DNA from: an uncultured Paracoccaceae bacterium | GTDB lineage: Bacteria; Pseudomonadota; Alphaproteobacteria; Rhodobacterales; Rhodobacteraceae | DNA: 18,250 nt | Assembly: GCA_937927675.1 (NCBI GenBank) | Contig: CALBSG010000168.1 | Span: 1 to 18,250 of the forward strand | Reading direction: 5' to 3' | Part shown: piece after piece, positions 8,696 to 16,310 of the stretch | How the letters are laid out: every line of letters starts with the position of its first letter | Numbering within the stretch: position 1 is the stretch's first letter | Translations under genes and position numbers: made by a program | Notes under the pieces: model-generated | The model's input: only the letters and a program-made list of their open reading frames with translations | Told to the model about the DNA's origin: nothing | Database searches by the model: none

Positions 8696-9946
8696 TCAGT
8701 GCAGGTTGTGCTGGCTGCCGGTGCCTTCTTCGTCGATGACATGGCCGGTGCGGAAGCGGTCAAGGCGGAAACGGCGGGCGACCTCGTGGCTCTCGCCCGT
8801 GGCCATCAGATGCGCCATGCACCAGCCCGACGCCGGGGTGGCCTTGAAGCCGCCGTAGTTCCAGCCGGCATCCACAAACAGCCCCTCAACCGGGGTCTTG
8901 TCGATGATCGGAGAGCCATCTGGCGTCATATCCATGATGCCGCCCCAGCCGCGCAGGATCTTGGCGCGGCCGATCATCGGCATCAGCGTCATGGCCGCTT
9001 CCATCACATGTTCCAGCATCGGCAGGTTGCCGCGCGCGGCGTAAGAGGCGTAGAAATCCAGATCGCCCCCGAAGACAAGGCCCCCCTTGTCGGACTGGCT
9101 GATATAGAAATGCCCCATGCCAAAGGAGATCACGCTATCGATCACCGGCTTCAGCCCTTCGGTCACAAAGGCTTGTAGCACATGGCTTTCGATCGGCAGG
9201 CGCATCCCTGCCATAGCCGCAACCTGGCTTGACCGGCCCGCGACCACCATGCCGACCTTCTTGGCCTTGATCGGTCCGCGCGTCGTTTGCACGCCGGTCA
9301 CGCGACCGTTTTGGATATCGATCCCGGTCACTTCGCAGTTCTGGATCAGATCAACCCCAAAGCGATCAGCACCGCGCGCATAGCCCCAAGCCACCGCATC
9401 GTGCCGTGCGGTGCCTGCGCGCCATTGCATCAGCCCGCCATAGATCGGGAAGCGGGTTTGTTCATAATCAAGGTAGGGTGCGAAATCGCGTACCTGATCC
9501 AGCGACCAAAGTTCGGCATCGTCGCCCTGATTGACGATCGCATTGCCGCGACGCGCCAAAGCGTCACGCTGGCCGTCGGAATGGGCAAGGATAAGCTGGC
9601 CGCGCTGCGAATGCATCACGTTGTAATTCAGCTCGGACTCAAGGTTTTCCCAAAGCTTCAGCGAATGGCTGTAAAATTCGGAATTGCCCGGCAAAAAGTA
9701 GTTGGCGCGCACGATCGTCGTGTTGCGACCGACGTTGCCGCCGCCGAGATAGCCTTTTTCCAGAACCGCAATGTTGCGCAGCCCATGGTTCTTGGCCAGA
9801 TAATAGGCCGTCGACAGGCCATGCCCGCCCCCACCGATGATGATCGCGTCATATTCCGGTTTGGGCGCAGGCGTGCGCCAAGCGGGCTTCCAGCCCTTGT
9901 TGCCGAAAAGCCCTTCGGTGAAGACCTTGAGACCGGAATAGCGCAT
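8696..9946 (-). CDS. soxB: Sarcosine oxidase beta subunit SoxB
   Basis: The 416-residue beta subunit carries the sarcosine-oxidising flavin site. The N-terminal FAD-binding motif is YDAIIIGGGGHG (32-43). Further hallmarks are the AVLEKGYLGGGNVGRNTTIVR segment, and H182 in RHDAVAWG, the candidate residue for covalent FMN attachment. The C-terminal GGIMDMTPDGSPIID and GWNYGGFKATP segments are typical of DAO-family flavoproteins. The ATG at 9946 (MRYSGLKVF) gives the usual family length; an in-frame ATG at 9958 (MGRHMRYS) is equally possible. It is the first sox gene, about 100 bp after the asparaginase stop, so the operon may start here or be read through from gdhA. Unusually, a repeat-rich 183 bp gap separates it from soxD. 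Confidence 0.96.
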   Translation of the reverse strand: MRYSGLKVFTEGLFGNKGWKPAWRTPAPKPEYDAIIIGGGGHGLSTAYYLAKNHGLRNIAVLEKGYLGGGNVGRNTTIVRANYFLPGNSEFYSHSLKLWENLESELNYNVMHSQRGQLILAHSDGQRDALARRGNAIVNQGDDAELWSLDQVRDFAPYLDYEQTRFPIYGGLMQWRAGTARHDAVAWGYARGADRFGVDLIQNCEVTGIDIQNGRVTGVQTTRGPIKAKKVGMVVAGRSSQVAAMAGMRLPIESHVLQAFVTEGLKPVIDSVISFGMGHFYISQSDKGGLVFGGDLDFYASYAARGNLPMLEHVMEAAMTLMPMIGRAKILRGWGGIMDMTPDGSPIIDKTPVEGLFVDAGWNYGGFKATPASGWCMAHLMATGESHEVARRFRLDRFRTGHVIDEEGTGSQHNLH

Positions 9947-10015
9947 GTGTCGCCCCATCTTGTTGCCGCCACTGAAACGGCATCTTGGGCTATATGCAAG
10001 AGGGATCAGCGGTTT

Positions 10016-10044
10016 CCTGCGCCGCAGGCGACAGAGATTGTCGC
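10016..10044 (-). terminator. Two adjacent small hairpins after the asparaginase gene
   Basis: GCGACA (10028-10033) and TGTCGC (10039-10044) form a perfect 6 bp stem with a 5-base loop, immediately after the asparaginase stop on the minus strand. Next to it CCTGC (10016-10020) and GCAGG (10024-10028) can form a 5 bp stem. Neither is followed by a T run, so this could be a weak terminator or a processing site. The remaining bases up to soxB contain TATAGC on the minus strand, a possible -10 element without a clear -35. Confidence 0.4.
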
Positions 10045-10046
10045 TT

Positions 10047-10895
10047 TCAGGGCGCCGACAGCCGCAAGTGCAGCCGCGCCAGCGCCTGTTCGGGCGACAT
10101 CTGCCCGCCGTTTTCCACCCCTGCCGCCCAAAGCCCGGCGCCAGCGGCATAGGCCCCGGGTTCAAGCCCCCCGGCAAGGCATTGGCTGACAGCCACCATC
10201 GGCTTGCCTTTGAAGCCCACCAAGGCCTCGACCAGCGCATCCGGCATGGTGCCCGCCCCAAACACCCGCAGGACGGCCCCGTCAAGCGTGCCAAGCTGCG
10301 CGGCCAGCGCGCGCGGCGCCAAGCCGGGGCTGAGCGTCACAAGGCCAACCGTCTTTGACAGGTCATAGCGCGGCGCGGCTGCAAACGGTGCGGTCAGCGC
10401 CCCCGCCTGCACAAAGGCACGTTCGTCTTGCGAATGTTGCTTGGACACCGCGCCCGCCGCCAAAACCTGCCCGCCGAAGGCGAGCCAGACACCCGGATCG
10501 CCCGCGAGTGCCGTTTGAATTGCCAGCTTGAGGTTGCGCTCAGCGTCCGATCCCGCCGCACCCAAGGGATGCATGGAGCCGGTAAGGACCACGCATCTGC
10601 CCTGCCCGGCCAAGGCCGCATCCAGCGCAGCGCCGGTAAAGGCCATGGTATCAGTGCCGTGAGTGACAATCACCGCCCCCGGCGCGGCGCCAATCCGGTC
10701 CAAAAGCGCGTTCCAGATCGCGGGGCCCACATTGGCGCTGTCAACCAACGGGTCCAGCTTTTGATGATCAAGCCCCTGCCCCGGTGCGATCAGCGCCAGC
10801 GCCGCCGCGACCTTTTCAGGCGCGGGACGCAAGCCTTCGGGACCATCCGTCATGCAGATGGTCCCACCGGTTTCAATTAAGGTCAGCTTGGTCAA
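10047..10895 (-). CDS. L-asparaginase (type I-like, short form)
   Basis: Hydrolyses asparagine to aspartate and ammonia. Catalytic motifs of the asparaginase/glutaminase family are present: T12 in ETGGTI (nucleophile), T81 and D82 in VTHGTDTM, and K150 in AVSKQHSQDERAF, which completes the second catalytic triad. S53 in VDSANV is the likely substrate contact. There is no signal peptide, so it should be cytoplasmic. At 282 residues it is shorter than the roughly 320-340 typical of family members, mainly in the C-terminal domain. The start codon is TTG (10893-10895), the only sensible choice because the in-frame codons upstream are CCG, GAA and then the gdhA TAA stop. The Shine-Dalgarno is weak, so translation probably depends on ribosomes finishing gdhA. 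Substrate could include glutamine or D-asparagine. Confidence 0.88.
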   Translation of the reverse strand: MTKLTLIETGGTICMTDGPEGLRPAPEKVAAALALIAPGQGLDHQKLDPLVDSANVGPAIWNALLDRIGAAPGAVIVTHGTDTMAFTGAALDAALAGQGRCVVLTGSMHPLGAAGSDAERNLKLAIQTALAGDPGVWLAFGGQVLAAGAVSKQHSQDERAFVQAGALTAPFAAAPRYDLSKTVGLVTLSPGLAPRALAAQLGTLDGAVLRVFGAGTMPDALVEALVGFKGKPMVAVSQCLAGGLEPGAYAAGAGLWAAGVENGGQMSPEQALARLHLRLSAP

Positions 10896-10901
10896 CGGTT
10901 C

Positions 10902-12332
10902 TTACAGCCCCTTGGACCGGTAGGTTTTCGCCACGCGGTCAATCGCCACGATATAGGCTGCTACCCGCAGGTCATTCACATCGGTCCGGCCATGCCAGAC
11001 CTCTCGCATCGCCTGATAGGCGGTGCGCATGGTGTCATCAAGACCCGAGCGCACGAGGGCAAGTTCATCCGACCCTTGCAGGAATTTCTGCTTGAAATCA
11101 GCGTTCAGCGACCACCCCAAGCCCTGATCGGCAGACAGCTGCTCCAATTCCTCGACCAACAGCCGCGAGCGAGCTTCTTCGGCCCGGCGCTGCATGCGGC
11201 CAAAGCGGATATGCGACAAGTTCTTGACCCATTCGAAATAGCTGACCGTCACCCCGCCTGCGTTGGCATACATGTCGGGGATGATGAGCGTGCCTTTCTT
11301 GCGCAGGATCTCATCGGCGCCAAAGGTCACCGGGCCGTTCGCGGCCTCGATGATGAGCGGCGCCTTGATGCGGGCGGCGTTGCCAAGGTTGATGACACCT
11401 TCCATCGCGGCCGGGATCAGGATGTCACATTCCATCTCCAGCACGGCCGAACCGTCGATCACATGGCGGCCCTTGGGGTAATCTGCCAAGCCACCCGTGC
11501 GGTTCATGTGCTGGCGCAACTCTTCGATGTTGATGCCCTTTTCATCGATGATTGCGCCGTCGCGTTCGATCACCGCAATGACCCGCACGCCGTCTTCCTC
11601 CGACAGGAATTTGGCGGCGTGATAGCCCACATTGCCAAGCCCCTGCACGATCACGCGCTTGCCATCCAGATCGCCGGTCAGACGCGCGGCTTCCTTGTCT
11701 TCGCGGTAGCGGAAGAATTCGCGCAGACCGAATTGTACGCCGCGGCCCGTCGCCTCGACCCGCCCCTGAATACCGCCGGCATGCGGCGGCTTTCCGGTGA
11801 CGCAGGCCTTGGCGTTGATGTCTGTGGTGTTCATCCGGGCGTATTGGTCGGCGATCCAAGCCATCTCACGCTCGCCCGTGCCCATGTCGGGGGCCGGTAC
11901 GTTCTGGGCGGGGTTGATGAGATCGCGCTTGATAAGTTCATAGGCAAAGCGGCGGGTGATCTGTTCCAGTTCATGCTCGTCCCACTGGCGCGGGTCGATG
12001 CAAAGACCGCCCTTCGATCCGCCAAAGGGCGTTTCCACCAAGGCGCATTTGTAGGTCATCAGGGCGGCGAGCGCCTCCACCTCGTCTTGGTTGACGCCGG
12101 TGGCATAGCGGATACCGCCCTTGACCGGTTCCATATGTTCGGAATGGACCGAGCGATAGCCGACAAAGGTTTCGATCTTGCCGCGCAAACGCACCCCGAA
12201 ACGCACCGTGTAGGTCGAGTTGCAGACCCGGATCTTTTCTTCAAGGCCGGGGCTGAGATCCATCAGCGCGGTGGCGCGCTTGAACATCAGGTCTACGGAT
12301 TCACGAAAGCTGGGCTCGCCTGCGACGGACAT
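10902..12332 (-). CDS. gdhA: Glutamate dehydrogenase (Glu/Leu/Phe/Val dehydrogenase family)
   Basis: Catalyses reversible oxidative deamination of glutamate to 2-oxoglutarate and ammonia. The 476-residue product matches the hexameric small-subunit class. Substrate-site residues are K71 (PVKGGIRY), K95 (LMTYKCALV) and the catalytic K107 (GGSKGG), with D149 in PAPDMGT. The Rossmann motif GLGNVG is at 231-236, followed by an acidic residue in AVIERDG that suggests, but does not prove, NAD preference. The ATG at 12332 has a strong Shine-Dalgarno (GGGAGG) 8 bases upstream, preferred over a longer in-frame start at 12377. The asparaginase follows 6 bases after the stop, in the same reading frame. 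Upstream is the divergent region shared with the pilus cluster, with a candidate promoter. Confidence 0.96.
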   Translation of the reverse strand: MSVAGEPSFRESVDLMFKRATALMDLSPGLEEKIRVCNSTYTVRFGVRLRGKIETFVGYRSVHSEHMEPVKGGIRYATGVNQDEVEALAALMTYKCALVETPFGGSKGGLCIDPRQWDEHELEQITRRFAYELIKRDLINPAQNVPAPDMGTGEREMAWIADQYARMNTTDINAKACVTGKPPHAGGIQGRVEATGRGVQFGLREFFRYREDKEAARLTGDLDGKRVIVQGLGNVGYHAAKFLSEEDGVRVIAVIERDGAIIDEKGINIEELRQHMNRTGGLADYPKGRHVIDGSAVLEMECDILIPAAMEGVINLGNAARIKAPLIIEAANGPVTFGADEILRKKGTLIIPDMYANAGGVTVSYFEWVKNLSHIRFGRMQRRAEEARSRLLVEELEQLSADQGLGWSLNADFKQKFLQGSDELALVRSGLDDTMRTAYQAMREVWHGRTDVNDLRVAAYIVAIDRVAKTYRSKGL

Positions 12333-12434
12333 ATGGGTTCCTCCCTTTGGTCGCCAACGCGGCAACCACTGCCCCAAGGTTTAGGGCGAAAGACTGGCAA
12401 ATGTCTGCGTCGAAAGGACGATTATTTCCGTCAC

Positions 12435-12462
12435 TTTGTAGCATTAAGTGATTCGTAACCAA
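12435..12462 (-). promoter_or_regulatory. Candidate gdhA promoter
   Basis: Reading on the minus strand, TTGGTT (12457-12462) is separated by 16 bases from TACAAA (12435-12440), which is preceded by TG to make an extended -10. This lies about 100 bp upstream of the gdhA ATG. The match to the -35 consensus is only moderate. It overlaps the CtrA-like motif, so a regulator binding there could block it. Confidence 0.3.
12444..12460 (+). promoter_or_regulatory. CtrA-like motif in the divergent gdhA / VWA region
   Basis: TTAAGTGATTCGTAACC reads TTAA, seven bases, then GTAAC, one mismatch from the CtrA consensus TTAA-N7-TTAAC. The spacer contains GATTC, a GANTC methylation site. CtrA is known to control motility and tad-type pilus genes in several alphaproteobacteria, which fits the divergent pilus cluster. 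A single near-match in 357 bp can occur by chance. Confidence 0.35.
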
Positions 12463-12689
12463 CCGTTTTGGACAGCATTGCCCTCTCGGCGCCCCATTTC
12501 GATCAGTTCGACGTTTCGCACCGTGCGACAATCCGGCCCGCGCCCCATGCATCGTTTCCCGCCATGCCGCGAAGGCCCGCTTTCGCCGCCTTTGCCACAA
12601 TTTCGCCACAACTTCTGGACATCGACAAGGCGGGGGCAAGGAAAACTGGTGTCGGGGAAACCCGGTCCGGGACACAGAAAGCAAAGATC
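12463..12689 (+). promoter_or_regulatory. Leader of the VWA/pseudopilin cluster: tandem repeat and hairpin
   Basis: This stretch upstream of the first VWA gene shows GCCACAA twice (12594-12600 and 12605-12611), 11 bp or one helical turn apart. Nearer the gene, GTGTC (12649-12653) pairs with GACAC (12671-12675) around a core that can form either CGGG/CCCG with a GAAA loop or CCCGG/CCGGG. The hairpin ends 14 bases before the ATG, where no good Shine-Dalgarno is seen. No convincing -35/-10 was found. In-frame starts further upstream exist (ATG at 12564) but would add a proline- and alanine-rich extension unlike the paralogue. Confidence 0.35.
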
Positions 12690-14303
12690 ATGGCTGCCCG
12701 CATCTTTTCCCGTCTGAGAAGCTTTCGTGATGCCCAGGACGGCGCGCTGATCATCTTCGCGCTGTTTCTTTTCGTCCTGATGGCGATCATGGGCGGCATC
12801 GCCATCGACCTGATGAAGAACGAACACATCCGCACCCAACTGACCCAGACGCTGGACCGTTGCACGCTGATGGCGGCCAGTCTTAACCAACGGCTGGACC
12901 CCGAAGAGGTGGTGCGCGATTGCGTGGAAAAGGCCGGGCTGTCGGACACGCTGCGTATCGTGCAGGTGGCGAGCGGGATGAATTCGCGGGACGTGAAATC
13001 GGTGGCGCGCGTCGACAGCAAGCCCTTCTTCATGCATATGATCGGCATCGACACCTTTGACGCGGCCGCCCTGTCGCGCGCCGAGCAGAAGATCACCAAT
13101 GTCGAGATTGCGCTGGTTCTGGATGTGTCCGGCTCGATGGCGGGGGCCAAGATTGCCAACTTGCGCGCCGCCGCATCGGATTTCGTGGCCACCATGATGG
13201 ACAGCGATCCAAACCGCCGCATCTCAATTTCCATCGTGCCGTACAATGCGCAGGTGAACCTTGGGCCAACCCTCTTGGCGAAATACAATGTCACCAGCCC
13301 GCATAATGCGCTGAACCGACCAACGGATGTCGCCAACCACAATTGCCTTGAACTGCCGTCCTCTGTCTTTGCCACGGCAGGCATCTCACGCACGGTGGAA
13401 CTGCCGCAGATGGCGCAATCGGACCATTATTACAGCACCAACACCGGTGCCTTCTACACCCCGCCGACCGATGCCAGCGCTGTGCCGAATTTCAACGCCA
13501 ACTATTGCCGCACCGAGGCGAACAACGTGGTGCGCATGCCCAGCCAGAACAAGGCGCAGTTGCAGGGCTGGGTCAACGGACTGACCGCCAATGGCAACAC
13601 CTCGATCGTCTTGGGCATGAAATGGGGCACCGCCCTGCTCGATGTATCGGCGCGCCCGATTTACAACGAATTCATCGGCGCAGGCCTGATGGACGCCAAT
13701 CTGGCCGGTCGCCCGTTTGAGGACGCGGACCCGGACTCGATGAAGGTGATCGTGCTCATGACCGATGGCGAGCATGTGGCGCATGACCGGATCAATGACG
13801 CCTATAAATCCGGCCCCTCGCCGATCTGGCGCAGTTCCGGCGATGGCCGCTATTCGATCTTCCACGCCGCCCAGCCCGGCAACAAATACTATGTGCCGCA
13901 TCTGAACGCTTGGCGTGCCACCGCTTGGACCAACAATACCACCCCCGCTGTGCAACAGGACTGGCGCTCTGTCTGGACCAACCTGAAGCTCAGCTATGTG
14001 GCTTGGCAGTTCTATGGCCGCCCCTATGGCGCTGCAGCCTATAACAACGCGATCAACACGATGCGCTCGACCTATCTGTCGGTGGCCGACATGAACGCGC
14101 GGCTGCAAGCCACCTGCAAGCAAGCCAAGGATGCAGGGGTGATCGTCTACGGCATCGCCTTCGAGGCCCCGCTGAATGGCCAGACCCAGATTTCGCAATG
14201 CGCCACCTCGGTCAATCACTACTTCGAGGCCGATGGCGCTGAAATCGGCACCGCCTTTGACACCATCGCGTCGAACCTGACGATGCTGAAGTTGACACAA
14301 TAA
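12690..14303 (+). CDS. TadG-like pilus assembly protein with VWA domain, paralogue 1
   Basis: A 537-residue membrane-anchored protein. A short basic leader (residues 1-17) precedes a TadG-like hydrophobic segment at about 19-40 (LIIFALFLFVLMAIMGG), leaving the rest outside the cytoplasm. A VWA domain follows with a complete MIDAS metal site: D145, S147 and S149 (LDVSGSM), T304 (GNTSI) and D359 (LMTDGE). The region between these is a long insert rich in Asn, Thr and Tyr. The C-terminal signature VYGIAFEAP...ISQCATS...HYF ends in LTQ, shared with paralogue 2. Four cysteines (219, 273, 476, 504) are conserved between the two. TadG-type proteins help assemble or anchor Flp/Tad pili, and MIDAS domains often bind ligands. 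The ATG at 12690 is chosen by analogy with the paralogue. Its exact role is not known from sequence. Confidence 0.85.
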   Translation: MAARIFSRLRSFRDAQDGALIIFALFLFVLMAIMGGIAIDLMKNEHIRTQLTQTLDRCTLMAASLNQRLDPEEVVRDCVEKAGLSDTLRIVQVASGMNSRDVKSVARVDSKPFFMHMIGIDTFDAAALSRAEQKITNVEIALVLDVSGSMAGAKIANLRAAASDFVATMMDSDPNRRISISIVPYNAQVNLGPTLLAKYNVTSPHNALNRPTDVANHNCLELPSSVFATAGISRTVELPQMAQSDHYYSTNTGAFYTPPTDASAVPNFNANYCRTEANNVVRMPSQNKAQLQGWVNGLTANGNTSIVLGMKWGTALLDVSARPIYNEFIGAGLMDANLAGRPFEDADPDSMKVIVLMTDGEHVAHDRINDAYKSGPSPIWRSSGDGRYSIFHAAQPGNKYYVPHLNAWRATAWTNNTTPAVQQDWRSVWTNLKLSYVAWQFYGRPYGAAAYNNAINTMRSTYLSVADMNARLQATCKQAKDAGVIVYGIAFEAPLNGQTQISQCATSVNHYFEADGAEIGTAFDTIASNLTMLKLTQ

Positions 14304-14326
14304 GGGCCTTTGGGGCCGCTTGATTT

Positions 14327-14354
14327 GCGCCGGGCCATGCAGGCGGTCCGGCGC
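14327..14354 (+). terminator. Strong hairpin between the two VWA genes
   Basis: GCGCCGGGCC (14327-14336) pairs with GGTCCGGCGC (14345-14354) over 10 bp including one G-U pair, with an 8-base loop. It starts 23 bases after the first VWA stop and is flanked by TTGATT and GAATCAA. There is no T run, so it may attenuate or protect the upstream mRNA rather than terminate fully. Confidence 0.5.
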
Positions 14355-14618
14355 GTTGCGAATCAAGACGGCCCGTTTACCAGAATTTCCGAAACAGTGT
14401 TTCTCCCAAGCCCAGCACTGTGTTTGTTTCCGCTCCGTCAACGATCCCCCCCGATTGTTTCCAGTTCACCCGCAAATTATTGATATTTAAAAGGCTTTCC
14501 ACAGATCGCGCATCTTGCAGCCACATTTCGGCCGCAGGGACACAGCATAGATCGTTTCTGGACCGGTCGGGGCAGAACGCCGTTTGACCGCAGGGATCGA
14601 AACATCTGGAGGCGCAGC
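14355..14618 (+). promoter_or_regulatory. Upstream region of the second VWA gene
   Basis: This gene-free stretch contains a perfect inverted repeat ACAGTG (14394-14399) / CACTGT (14416-14421). It also has an AT-rich patch at 14474-14494 (AAATTATTGATATTTAAAA) that stands out in this GC-rich DNA and is the best place for a promoter. A TTGTTT at 14455-14460 with a 17-base spacer leads to TATTGA, a poor -10 match. A GANTC site lies at 14360-14364. The second VWA gene may therefore be transcribed independently of the first. Confidence 0.35.
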
Positions 14619-16310
14619 ATGGCGCACATTGTGGCGAATGACGGCAAAGGGGCGTCCCTGCGGACGACGGCCTTGCGTCGCTATAAGACGGCCGAGGATG
14701 GAAACCTGACGATCCTTGCGCTCTGCCTTTTTCTGCTGATGGCGATGATCGGGGGCATCACCGTTGACCTGATGCGCTATGAAACCACGCGCACATCCCT
14801 GCAAAACACGCTCGACAGGGCCACACTGGCCGCCGCCGCGCTCAGCCAGCAGTTGGACGCCGAAGATGTGGTGACCGACTATTTCGCCAAGGCCAACCTG
14901 TCGCAATACCTGCGCTCGGTTTCGGTCGAAGAAGGCCTGAACTACCGCGAGGTGGTCGCCGACGCCGAGGCCGCGACCAACCCCTTTTTCATGCACCTGA
15001 TCGGCATCAACGAACTGGATGCCCCCGGCCATTCGATGGCCGAACAGCGCATGACCAATGTCGAAATCATGCTGGTGCTGGACGTATCGGGGTCGATGAA
15101 CAGCAACAGCCGCCTGACCAACCTGAAGTCTGCCGCCAAGGAATTCGTCGATACCGTGCTGTCGTCGGATGACGAAGACCGCATCTCGATTGGCATCGTG
15201 CCGTTCAACGGGCAGGTCGATGTCGGCACCGCACTTGGCGAGCGCTACAATCTGACCAAGAAGCATTTTGTGCCGGACATCAACTGTGTTGACCTTCCGT
15301 CCTCGGTCTATGCCAGCGCCGGGCTGTCAACCACCCAAGACCTGCCGATGACCACGCCGACCGATACCTATTCCACCACCAGCAAGACGGATGGCTATAT
15401 CGGCCGCACCGACAGCAACTATGCGATCAACGAAGACGCGAACCGTTGGTGCCCGGACGTCAACAACACCAACGCCATCATGCTGCCCTCGCAAAGCATT
15501 TCGGCCTTGCAAGCCAAGATTCAGGGGCTGACCGGCACGGGTGCCACCTCGATCAACGCGGGTCTGAAATGGGGCATGGCCATGCTGGACCCCGGCACCC
15601 AAGGCGTCTTTACCCATTTCGTCGGCACCGGTGTCATTCCCAGCGTCTTTGCGGGCCGCCCGTTCCAGTTCACCGACCCGGAATCGATGAAGGTGATCGT
15701 GCTGATGACCGATGGCGAACATTTTGCCGAAGACCGTCTGAACAACACCTACAAGGCGGGCGAAACCGGGCTGAACGGCACGCAGCAGATCTTCAAATCG
15801 CCCTATGACGGCAACTATTCGATCCGCTTCACCACGGGCCGTCCTGCGGTGGCAGGGGCCAACCAGTATTGGGTGCCACACCGCAACGAATGGCGCGCCC
15901 TGCCTTGGACCAACACCTCGAACACCAACGCCGCCACGCTGAAGCCGATCAATTTTGAAACGATGTGGGCCGAAGTGCGGCTGCAATGGGTGGTCTGGCA
16001 ACTCTATGCCCGGGCGCTTGGCACCTCCAGCAGCACCCGCACCACGCAATTCAACACCTGGCTTGCCACCTTCCGCGAACAGACCGCGACGGGGACGATG
16101 AACGCGCAACTGCAGTCCATGTGCGCCTTGGCCGAGCAAAACGGCGTGACCGTCTACGGCATCGCGTTTGAGGCCCCGGCCGGCGGCCAAAGCCAGATTT
16201 CGCAATGCGCCACCTCGCCCGCGCATTACTTCAACGCCTCGGGCTTGCAGATCCGCACCGCCTTTCGCGCCATCGCCAGCAACATCAGCCATCTGAGGTT
16301 GACCCAATGA
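14619..16310 (+). CDS. TadG-like pilus assembly protein with VWA domain, paralogue 2
   Basis: A 563-residue paralogue of the upstream VWA protein. A 28-residue basic leader precedes a hydrophobic anchor at about 30-50 (LTILALCLFLLMAMIGG). The MIDAS is complete: D155, S157 and S159 (LDVSGSM), T310 (GATSI) and D365 (LMTDGEH). The four cysteines shared with paralogue 1 are C223, C278, C502 and C530. Strong similarity covers the anchor, the VWA core, the MKVIVLMTDGEH stretch and the C-terminal YGIAFEAP...ISQCATS...LTQ region; the loop regions differ in length and sequence. The ATG follows a good Shine-Dalgarno (GGAGG). The stop overlaps the next ATG in ATGA, so it is coupled to the TadE-like gene. 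Probably a surface or periplasmic component of a Tad-type pilus. Confidence 0.88.
   Translation: MAHIVANDGKGASLRTTALRRYKTAEDGNLTILALCLFLLMAMIGGITVDLMRYETTRTSLQNTLDRATLAAAALSQQLDAEDVVTDYFAKANLSQYLRSVSVEEGLNYREVVADAEAATNPFFMHLIGINELDAPGHSMAEQRMTNVEIMLVLDVSGSMNSNSRLTNLKSAAKEFVDTVLSSDDEDRISIGIVPFNGQVDVGTALGERYNLTKKHFVPDINCVDLPSSVYASAGLSTTQDLPMTTPTDTYSTTSKTDGYIGRTDSNYAINEDANRWCPDVNNTNAIMLPSQSISALQAKIQGLTGTGATSINAGLKWGMAMLDPGTQGVFTHFVGTGVIPSVFAGRPFQFTDPESMKVIVLMTDGEHFAEDRLNNTYKAGETGLNGTQQIFKSPYDGNYSIRFTTGRPAVAGANQYWVPHRNEWRALPWTNTSNTNAATLKPINFETMWAEVRLQWVVWQLYARALGTSSSTRTTQFNTWLATFREQTATGTMNAQLQSMCALAEQNGVTVYGIAFEAPAGGQSQISQCATSPAHYFNASGLQIRTAFRAIASNISHLRLTQ

Noticed and set aside
5322..9946. Sulfur-oxidation (Sox) system
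   Set aside because: The shared gene names are a coincidence. The proteins are flavin- and folate-binding sarcosine oxidase subunits, with no c-type haem motif or thiosulfate-pathway feature.
10992..12458. A 488-codon open frame on the plus strand opposite gdhA
   Set aside because: It has no recognisable motif and mirrors gdhA, whose motifs and ribosome site are clear.
14476..14490. Possible second CtrA site in the AT-rich patch before the second VWA gene
   Set aside because: Only the right half (TTAA) fits; at seven bases' distance the left half reads ATTA, so the match is poor.
12690..16310. Chelatase or MoxR-type VWA proteins
   Set aside because: There is an N-terminal TadG-like anchor, no AAA ATPase partner nearby, and two pseudopilin genes follow, so a pilus-related role fits better.
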